5,888 nt of DNA from an uncultured Bacteroidales bacterium (GTDB taxonomy: Bacteria > Bacteroidota > Bacteroidia > Bacteroidales > Muribaculaceae). Position 1 is the first letter of the stretch, and each line of letters opens with the position of its first letter. The stretch is from the NCBI GenBank assembly GCA_900554845.1, contig USIY01000153.1:1-5888 (forward strand). The letters are read 5' to 3'. Both the position numbers and the translations under genes were made by a program. Positions 1 through 4,263 of the stretch are shown here, piece by piece. A model generated the notes under the pieces. The model did no database searches. It was not told the DNA's origin and worked only from the letters and a program-made list of their open reading frames with translations.

Positions 1-1060
1 ATCCCACGTTGCATCCTACTGTTTCGGTTACGGTTCCTTGCGGGTCAACGAGATCAATGAGTAGGGTGTATAGATAGGGGTGCTCGGCATTCCATGAATG
101 AACATCAGGCAGCTCCGTGCCAAGAGAGACTTGTGCGGCAGCATTTGAGGATCCCTGTGCTACCTGTTGGTTGGCGGCATCAAGAAGACGATAATTGATA
201 GTGTATGGAGTCTGTTTGGTTTTCTTTTTAGCCTTGGGTGCTACAGGAAGGTTGTCTATGTCAATATCCACGTTGAACAGGCCCTTGGTGTATGTGCTGT
301 CAAGCGGAGAATGAACAGTGTAGTCGGATATGTATGTTTGCGGAGTGGAGTAGAGGTAAACATCGCGCTCGATACCGCTCAGACGCCAAAAATCCTGACA
401 TTCAAAGTATGCGCCAGCACTCCAGCGGTAAACTTCAAGAGCCAAGGTGTTCTCCCCCTCGGTGAGATAAGGTGTTATGTCCCATTCGGCAGGAGTTTTG
501 GAGTCCATGTTGCAGCCAAGGTACTTGCCGTTGATCCAAGCGTAGTAGAATGATATGGCGCCTTCAACGCACAGCACTACACGACGAGACTTCCAGTCAG
601 CAGGTATGGTGAAAGAGCGGCGATAGCTGCCAACTTCGTTGGTTGTCACAGGTACTTTAGGCCATTGCTTTTTGAAGTTGGCCCATTCGGAGTCAAATTC
701 GTAAGTGGTGTTTACATATATAGCTGTGCCGAAACCTTGTCGTTCCCAGTTGCCGGGCACGTTTATCTCTGTCCATGAGGATACATCATAGGAGGGGTCC
801 TGAAAGCCAATGGGGCGATTGTCAACACCTTTGGCCCAAGAAAATTTCCATTTGCCGTTAAGACTCATGTACCATGGCGATTTGTCAAACTGCATCTGCC
901 TGATGGCTGAAGCATCGTTTGTGCGGTAGGGTACGACAAGTGCATGAGATGGTATTTGTCCCACACGGAAGGAATCAATCTGCTGCCATGCAGGTTCGGA
1001 GGCCAAAGCCAAAGCTCCTGCTGCAATGACGGCAATCACGCTGGTGAAGAATCGGCGCAT
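1..1060 (-). CDS. GH2 family beta-galactosidase, N-terminal part (cut by window edge)
   Basis: Read on the minus strand this is an open frame of 353 codons without a stop; its C-terminal part lies beyond the left edge. Residues 1-21 form a signal peptide (MRRF, then a hydrophobic stretch ending ALALAS), so the enzyme is probably exported to the periplasm or outer membrane. The rest matches the N-terminal sugar-binding jelly-roll of LacZ-like glycoside hydrolases: VPGNWERQGF (101-110), IYVNTTY (114-120), GSYRRSF (144-150), WINGKYLG (175-182), MDSKTPAEWDIT (185-196) and QDFWRLSGIERDV (222-234). The Asn of IYVN and the Asp of MDSK correspond to E. coli LacZ Asn102 and Asp201, which line the active site. 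The second beta domain begins near 241 and carries a lysine-rich insert (276-282). The catalytic TIM barrel is outside the window. An in-frame ATG two codons upstream (1066) is an equally possible start. It is divergent from the integrase gene and is probably host chromosome; the sugar substrate is inferred from family only. Confidence 0.9.
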   Translation of the reverse strand, partial: MRRFFTSVIAVIAAGALALASEPAWQQIDSFRVGQIPSHALVVPYRTNDASAIRQMQFDKSPWYMSLNGKWKFSWAKGVDNRPIGFQDPSYDVSSWTEINVPGNWERQGFGTAIYVNTTYEFDSEWANFKKQWPKVPVTTNEVGSYRRSFTIPADWKSRRVVLCVEGAISFYYAWINGKYLGCNMDSKTPAEWDITPYLTEGENTLALEVYRWSAGAYFECQDFWRLSGIERDVYLYSTPQTYISDYTVHSPLDSTYTKGLFNVDIDIDNLPVAPKAKKKTKQTPYTINYRLLDAANQQVAQGSSNAAAQVSLGTELPDVHSWNAEHPYLYTLLIDLVDPQGTVTETVGCNVG

Positions 1061-1102
1061 ATGCATTTATATAAGGTTATGGTGAAAAACTATCTAAGGT
1101 TA

Positions 1103-1115
1103 TTTTCTACAAAAA
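1103..1115. other. Candidate attachment-site core (TTTTC-N4-AAAA)
   Basis: TTTTCTACAAAAA lies between the presumed host gene and the integrase gene, 261 bp before the integrase start. It fits the pattern TTTTC-N4-AAAA, which I recall as the target consensus reported for the Bacteroidales conjugative transposon CTnPg1 of Porphyromonas gingivalis. That recollection cannot be checked here, and the other end of the element is not in the window, so no direct-repeat partner can be shown. Other candidate cores in the same region are listed separately. Confidence 0.35.
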
Positions 1116-1117
1116 TA
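1110..1117 (-). promoter_or_regulatory. Bacteroidetes -7 promoter box for the beta-galactosidase
   Basis: The minus strand reads TATTTTTG, an exact match to the TAnnTTTG -7 consensus used by the Bacteroidetes primary sigma factor. It would start transcription near 1103 and leave a leader of about 40 nt before the ATG at 1060. A good TTTG -33 element is not seen at the usual spacing: the nearest minus-strand TTTG (1131-1134) is only 13 bp away. It overlaps the candidate integration core at 1103-1115. Confidence 0.45.
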
Positions 1118-1226
1118 GTAAATAATGTGGCAAATGTTGTAATTCTCCGCGATATAAAACGGGAAAAACGGGGATAAAATTAAATGCAAGCAAATAAACG
1201 GATTAGCAAGATGCTGTTTTTCCGCG

Positions 1227-1240
1227 ATTTGCCTGCAAAT
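1227..1240. repeat. Palindrome ATTTGC-CT-GCAAAT
   Basis: Perfect 6-bp inverted repeats flank a 2-bp centre in the element-end region. This could be a protein-binding operator or part of a recombination site. The left arm overlaps one of the GCGATTT repeats. Confidence 0.45.
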
Positions 1241-1259
1241 GGGGCGATTTTCTCAAAAA

Positions 1260-1274
1260 GTACACCTTTTGTAC
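1260..1274. repeat. Inverted repeat GTACA-N5-TGTAC
   Basis: Perfect 5-bp arms GTACA (1260-1264) and TGTAC (1270-1274) flank the 5-bp spacer CCTTT. Short inverted arms around a 5-8 bp spacer are the general layout of tyrosine-recombinase core sites, so this is an alternative crossover site. It could equally be a repressor operator for the integrase gene about 100 bp downstream. Confidence 0.4.
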
Positions 1275-1351
1275 CCTGTTAGAAGAACATTCGGGATAAG
1301 TGAATTGTTAAGGACTGTAAACGGCGATTTTCAAAATGTTATGCCCGCGCT

Positions 1352-1359
1352 TATCTTTG
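1352..1359 (+). promoter_or_regulatory. Bacteroidetes -7 promoter box for the integrase
   Basis: TATCTTTG matches the TAnnTTTG consensus exactly and is followed by C, as in many strong Bacteroides promoters. TTTT at 1328-1331, 20 bp upstream, is an imperfect TTTG -33 element. The expected transcription start (about 1366) lies only some 10 nt before the ATG at 1377. This argues that the in-frame ATG at 1239 is not the real start. The leader would be very short and has no Shine-Dalgarno sequence. Confidence 0.55.
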
Positions 1360-1376
1360 CGGGAAAATTCATGATT

Positions 1377-2630
1377 ATGGCAAAAATAGAAAATCGCAAG
1401 AAACAGAATCCCAAGCTCCAACAGTCCGAGTTGAGCGACGGACGCGCCAGCCTCTATCTGGAATACTATATAGGAAGAACCGAGACTCCCGTGCTTGACG
1501 AAAACGGTGAGCAGGTGTTCTACACCGAAGGGGCAATGGCTGGGAAACCCAAATTCAAAATCAAGCATACCCGTAAAAAGGAGAACCTCAACCTCTACAT
1601 CTGGCTTCATCCCAGAACGCCGCAGGAGCGGTTGCAGAACAGGAACACACTTGCGCTTGCCGAGAAGATACGCTTCGAGCGTGAGCAGACATTTCTCGAA
1701 GACCGCGAAGGTTACCGTCTTCGCAAGGAGATGGACGATGATTTCATCGAGTTCTGCCGTGAGTTCTGCAAATCTCCTACGCTTACCAAGCACATTCAGG
1801 ATGTGCAGCTTCGCGGACTCAAAAAATTCATCAACTTCCTTTCCTCCACACCGAGATACGAGAAATTCAAGGACAGCCTGAAGATGAAACAGCTCACTCC
1901 CGAAATGGTGGGTGCGTTTGTTGAATACCTGAAAGCCAACGGACGGGGCGACGGGCCGAAAGCCTATTTCCGGCTGTTCAAGCGTATGGTTACCGCCGCT
2001 GTTGACAAAGACCTCATCAAGAAGAACCCCTGCCGCGGCTTCGTCATCAAGAACGACAACATGACACTGCAAAAGGAGATTCTTCTCCCCGAAGAAATAG
2101 ACCGTCTTGTGGCGACACGTTTCGACGGCGAGAAAACCGAAATACACCGGGCCTTCATTTTCGGTCTTTATACCGGGGCGCGCTGGTGCGACACAAGCAA
2201 GCTGACTTACCGCAACGTGGACTATACCACGAAGACGCTGCGTTTCCAGCAGCAGAAAACAAAGGGACACAGTAATTGCAGCTGGGTTATAGTTCCGCTG
2301 AACGACACACTCATCCGTCTTATCGGACAGCCGGAAAGCGACGATTACGACGAGCGCATATTTAAGGTGCCGCTTTATGATACCTGCAACCGCTATCTGG
2401 GCAAATGGGTTAAACTGGCGGGCATCAAGAAAAAAATATCATGGCACTGCGCACGCCACAGTTTTGCAGTGAATGTCCTGAACCGTGGAGCCAACATCAA
2501 GACGGTATCAAGTCTTCTCGGCCACACATCGCTCAAAATGACGGAGCGGTATCTCCATGTCGTTGACAGTCTGAAACAGGACGCCATAGACTCGCTCGGA
2601 GAAATCAAATTCAGTGCCGTAGGCAGCTGA
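1377..2630 (+). CDS. int: Tyrosine recombinase/integrase of a Bacteroidales integrative element
   Basis: A 417-residue site-specific recombinase that would catalyse integration and excision of the element through a phosphotyrosine intermediate. The N-terminal part (about 1-120) is basic and rich in Lys and Arg, as expected for an arm-DNA-binding domain. A SAM-like core-binding domain follows (about 125-215), then the catalytic domain (about 235-410). The full catalytic set is visible: Arg269 in TGARWCD, Lys294 in QQKTKG, His357 and Arg360 in HCARH, His383 in LGHTS, and the nucleophile Tyr392 in ERYLHV. The length is usual for Bacteroidales integrases. The frame is open upstream to ATG 1239, but the promoter -7 box at 1352-1359 lies inside that extension, so ATG 1377 (MAKIENRKKQ) is preferred; ATG 1371 is also possible. 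Transcribed away from the beta-galactosidase and closed by its own terminator, it is probably a single-gene transcript. No frameshift or missing catalytic residue is seen. Confidence 0.95.
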   Translation: MAKIENRKKQNPKLQQSELSDGRASLYLEYYIGRTETPVLDENGEQVFYTEGAMAGKPKFKIKHTRKKENLNLYIWLHPRTPQERLQNRNTLALAEKIRFEREQTFLEDREGYRLRKEMDDDFIEFCREFCKSPTLTKHIQDVQLRGLKKFINFLSSTPRYEKFKDSLKMKQLTPEMVGAFVEYLKANGRGDGPKAYFRLFKRMVTAAVDKDLIKKNPCRGFVIKNDNMTLQKEILLPEEIDRLVATRFDGEKTEIHRAFIFGLYTGARWCDTSKLTYRNVDYTTKTLRFQQQKTKGHSNCSWVIVPLNDTLIRLIGQPESDDYDERIFKVPLYDTCNRYLGKWVKLAGIKKKISWHCARHSFAVNVLNRGANIKTVSSLLGHTSLKMTERYLHVVDSLKQDAIDSLGEIKFSAVGS

Positions 2631-2654
2631 CGGAAAGTGTCATCTAACAATATC

Positions 2655-2692
2655 AAAGAACCGATGAATCGTAATGATTTGTCGGTTCTTTT
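2655..2692 (+). terminator. Rho-independent-type terminator after the integrase
   Basis: The perfect 10-bp stem AAAGAACCGA (2655-2664) pairs with TCGGTTCTTT (2682-2691). Two G-T wobbles and an inner AATC/GATT stem (2667-2670 with 2676-2679) can extend it to about 16 bp with a 5-nt loop. It begins 24 bp after the integrase stop. Its 3' arm ends in TTCTTTT; there is no longer T run. It separates the integrase transcript from the downstream module. Confidence 0.8.
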
Positions 2693-2927
2693 GCCATATA
2701 TGCCTTACAGATGACAAAATAACGCCAATCTCCTGCCATAAGCATATTTATAAAATCAAAACAGTTGTTGACATTGTTGTTTTCAGTGTGCTGCGGGAAC
2801 CCCGTGATTCGCGGGTATGCCAAACCCTGTAAACTATACAAACATATCAGTCCTGATTGGACACATTCACCACATAGGAACGTGGGATTTTTATAAATAC
2901 ACACCGCAGCGTCCGCTTTTACGATAA
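2693..2927. other. Intergenic region with no supported gene
   Basis: This AT-rich stretch lies between the integrase terminator and the first HTH gene. I see no plus-strand gene and no good TAnnTTTG box facing the HTH gene. A minus-strand TATGTTTG (2839-2846) fits a -7 box but has no -33 partner and leads to no convincing gene. A direct repeat of TTGTTG (2765-2770 and 2774-2779) and a GC-rich patch near 2798-2818 are the only local structures, both weak. It could hold the promoter and regulatory sites for the HTH gene, or a small RNA, but nothing proves this. Confidence 0.4.
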
Positions 2928-3272
2928 ATGGATAATACAAGTTTTGTGATTCTCCCTGTCGAAAAGGTCAGGGAGATGATAGAGATTGCCGTGTCCGATT
3001 GCTTTGACAAGGTACTTGCCGCATTGCAACCCAGACAAGAGTCGGAATCGGTTGACATAGAGGGAGCTTTGGAGTTTCTCAATTCCAACGGCTACCGTAT
3101 AGCCAAAGGGCAACTTTACAAGGAGACATCCGCAGGAAACATACCCTATCACAAATTCGGGAACCGGCTGCATTTCAAAATCTCCGAATTGAGGGAATGG
3201 GCGGAAACACGGCTGGTGAACGGCAATTCCGTGGGGTACTACTGTAACGGAAAGTTCAACAAACGCCGATGA
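2928..3272 (+). CDS. Small helix-turn-helix (excisionase-like) DNA-binding protein
   Basis: A 114-residue protein. Residues 1-36 are predicted to be largely helical (VEKVREMIEIAVSDCFDKVLAAL), the usual leader of Bacteroidales element-borne HTH proteins, and may serve in dimerisation. Residues about 43-93 form a MerR/excisionase-like HTH: a helix IEGALEFLNSN, a recognition region KGQLYKETSAG, a wing with IPYHKFGNRLHF, and the closing helix ISELREWAE. The pattern 'pY.k.g..l.F...el..W' is characteristic of the HTH_17/excisionase group. The C-terminal tail is short and basic (NKRR). The likely role is a recombination directionality factor for the integrase or a regulator of the element's excision/transfer genes; the sequence does not decide between them. 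The gene stands alone, 297 bp after the integrase and 268 bp before the next HTH gene. An 11-bp-period repeat array starts 19 bp after its stop and may be its binding site. No Shine-Dalgarno sequence is seen. Confidence 0.8.
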   Translation: MDNTSFVILPVEKVREMIEIAVSDCFDKVLAALQPRQESESVDIEGALEFLNSNGYRIAKGQLYKETSAGNIPYHKFGNRLHFKISELREWAETRLVNGNSVGYYCNGKFNKRR

Positions 3273-3290
3273 CAGACGGATATTGCACGG

Positions 3291-3329
3291 TGGCAGAAAA
3301 TTGGCAGGACAACGGCAGACACCTGTCAG
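3291..3329 (+). repeat. Iterated 11-bp direct repeats (iteron- or Xis-site-like array)
   Basis: Related hexamers start at exact 11-bp intervals: TGGCAG (3291), TGGCAG (3302), CGGCAG (3313) and TGTCAG (3324). A further related TGACAG at 3270 overlaps the stop codon of the HTH gene. The bases after each hexamer are purine- or A-rich and less conserved. A period of one helical turn places the sites on one face of DNA, as in cooperative binding by excisionases or iteron-binding proteins. The binder is unknown; the adjacent HTH proteins are the obvious candidates. Confidence 0.5.
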
Positions 3330-3427
3330 GGAATCAGGCACATATACAGCGTTTTATCACTGAAAATCGTCATAAGAGATAATTAAATCCAGTACAGACA
3401 ATGATAAATAATCAGAGACCCCCTCCC

Positions 3428-3466
3428 GGATGCAATGCCATCCTAAAAAGGCATAGATACTGTGCC
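3428..3466 (+). promoter_or_regulatory. Leader region with overlapping, mutually exclusive hairpins
   Basis: Three short stems can form: H1 GGATG/CATCC (3428-3432 with 3439-3443), H2 ATGCC/GGCAT (3435-3439 with 3450-3454) and H3 GGCATA/TGTGCC (3450-3455 with 3461-3466, one wobble, 5-nt loop). H1 and H3 can coexist; H2 excludes both. They lie about 75-110 nt before the HTH-DUF3945-topoisomerase cluster. If transcribed as a leader this could act in attenuation, but there is no T run after H3, and no promoter upstream was recognised. Confidence 0.3.
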
Positions 3467-3540
3467 ACTCCGAAAAAACAATAAACATAATTGGAGCGAA
3501 ATCGTCAGATAGGCTCCCTAACACCTAATCACTACTTCAA

Positions 3541-3951
3541 ATGACTGAAACAGTAACAGTTTCAAGCAGCGAATTAAGTGCTATGAGAGCCGAACTGAGG
3601 GATCTCCGGGGCACTGTCGCAACGCTGGCGACAATCATTCATAAAATGGTTCACTCGCCGGCAGCCATCAGACAGAACAAAGATGAAGAACACCGTTCAC
3701 TCACCGATGCGGAACGCGAATACCGGATCGACCGTCAGGAGCTTCAGGCACTCCTCGGCGTAAGCGAGAGGACCGCATACCGCAGGATAAAAGACTACGG
3801 ATTCCGGGTGTTGCGTGAGAATGGGGATGCGAGGTTCATTCTCGGAGAAGTCGCCGACCTTATAAGTCATCATGGACTCAGCTGGCACCCCTCCGCACTT
3901 GACAGGATACTGTCAAGACGCTCCATCAAATCAAGGGCACGACTGATATGA
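3541..3951 (+). CDS. Small DNA-binding protein with N-terminal coiled coil and C-terminal HTH
   Basis: A 136-residue protein that heads the downstream gene cluster. Residues about 8-36 (SSSELSAMRAELRDLRG and following) have heptad-like spacing and probably form a coiled coil for oligomerisation. A charged linker follows (about 45-62). Residues about 63-108 make an HTH with IDRQELQALLGVSERTAYRR as the helix-turn-recognition-helix segment, then a wing (RVLRENGDARFI) and the helix LGEVADLIS, the usual layout of element-borne excisionase-like proteins. The C terminus is basic (SRRSIKSRARLI). The stop overlaps the next start by the four bases ATGA, so the two HTH genes are probably translationally coupled and made in similar amounts. 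It is likely a directionality factor or regulator, perhaps acting as a heteromer with its neighbour; the exact role is inferred. There is no Shine-Dalgarno sequence, and the codons before the coiled coil give no better start than ATG 3541. Confidence 0.8.
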   Translation: MTETVTVSSSELSAMRAELRDLRGTVATLATIIHKMVHSPAAIRQNKDEEHRSLTDAEREYRIDRQELQALLGVSERTAYRRIKDYGFRVLRENGDARFILGEVADLISHHGLSWHPSALDRILSRRSIKSRARLI

Positions 3952-4244
3952 ACCGGACATTTGAAAAAACCGTCCTCGGCCTCCTTCAGACAGTTCTGGA
4001 AAGAATGGATTTCCTTGAACGAAAGATTACCTCCAAAGGAAACTGTCCGCAGGAGGAGCCGAGAAGATGGACACCGAAAGATGTTGAGCGCAGGTTCGGC
4101 CTCGGTCTTCGCCAGCAGTACAATCTGAGAGCCAAAGGAATCCTGCCGTACTTTCAGAAAACGCCAAACGGCCCGATTTCATATCTTCCGGCCGATGTCC
4201 TTGACTACTATTTCGGAGACGGCGGAACACCGCCGCAAGAATAA
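3948..4244 (+). CDS. Small excisionase-like HTH protein, coupled to the preceding gene
   Basis: A 98-residue protein with the same plan as the two preceding HTH proteins: an N-terminal helical segment (about 3-29, FEKTVLGLLQTVLERMDFLERKI) that can form a coiled coil, a short linker, and a C-terminal HTH (about 41-90). In the HTH, WTPKDVERRFGLGLRQQYNLRAKG covers the two helices, PYFQKTPNGPISYLPADV the wing, and VLDYYF the last helix. Its start ATG overlaps the upstream stop (ATGA), and only 19 bp separate its stop from the DUF3945 gene, so it is almost surely in one operon with both. The probable function is DNA binding at attachment or promoter sites of the element; a role as excision factor is inferred from size, fold and place. 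It is clearly different in sequence from its neighbour, so this is not a recent tandem duplication. Confidence 0.8.
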   Translation: MNRTFEKTVLGLLQTVLERMDFLERKITSKGNCPQEEPRRWTPKDVERRFGLGLRQQYNLRAKGILPYFQKTPNGPISYLPADVLDYYFGDGGTPPQE

Positions 4245-4263
4245 CCCAAAGTAAAATTACACT

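Larger units (their letters stand above)
1224..1330 (+). repeat. Phased GCGATTT direct repeats upstream of the integrase
   Basis: The heptamer GCGATTT occurs at 1224-1230, 1244-1250 and 1324-1330. The last two copies extend to the 10-mer GGCGATTTTC (1243-1252 and 1323-1332), each followed within two bases by AAAA. Start-to-start spacings are 20 and 80 bp, near whole helical turns. A degenerate copy, GCGATAT, lies at 1149-1155. Repeats beside a tyrosine recombinase gene are what arm-type integrase sites or directionality-factor sites look like, but the function here is inferred. Confidence 0.4.

Noticed and set aside
167..553. Plus-strand open frame of 128 codons in the beta-galactosidase region
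   Set aside because: It is antisense to strongly conserved GH2 motifs; no independent support.
944..1177. Plus-strand open frame of 77 codons crossing the beta-galactosidase start and the intergenic region
   Set aside because: It is antisense to the signal-peptide region and runs through the promoter and candidate att core; the product looks like translated non-coding DNA.
1190..1199. GCAAATAAAC as a CTnDOT-type core (minus-strand GTAnnTTTGC with one mismatch)
   Set aside because: The motif is short and AT-rich, and near-matches are expected by chance; TTATCTTTGC at 1351-1360 matches equally well but is better explained as a promoter.
1308..2270. Long minus-strand open frame (320 codons) opposite the integrase gene
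   Set aside because: It lies wholly within the integrase coding sequence, shows no recognisable family and reads as a shadow frame; the plus-strand recombinase motifs are unambiguous.
2796..2820. GC-rich patch considered as a terminator or operator hairpin
   Set aside because: Only a 4-bp stem (ACCC/GGGT or CCCG/CGGG) can form, with no T run and no gene ending nearby on either strand.
2653..2940. Minus-strand open frame of 95 codons filling the gap after the integrase
   Set aside because: It runs through the integrase terminator and into the first HTH gene, has no recognisable domain and uneven composition. The minus-strand TATGTTTG at 2839-2846 lies inside it, so it could not serve as its promoter.
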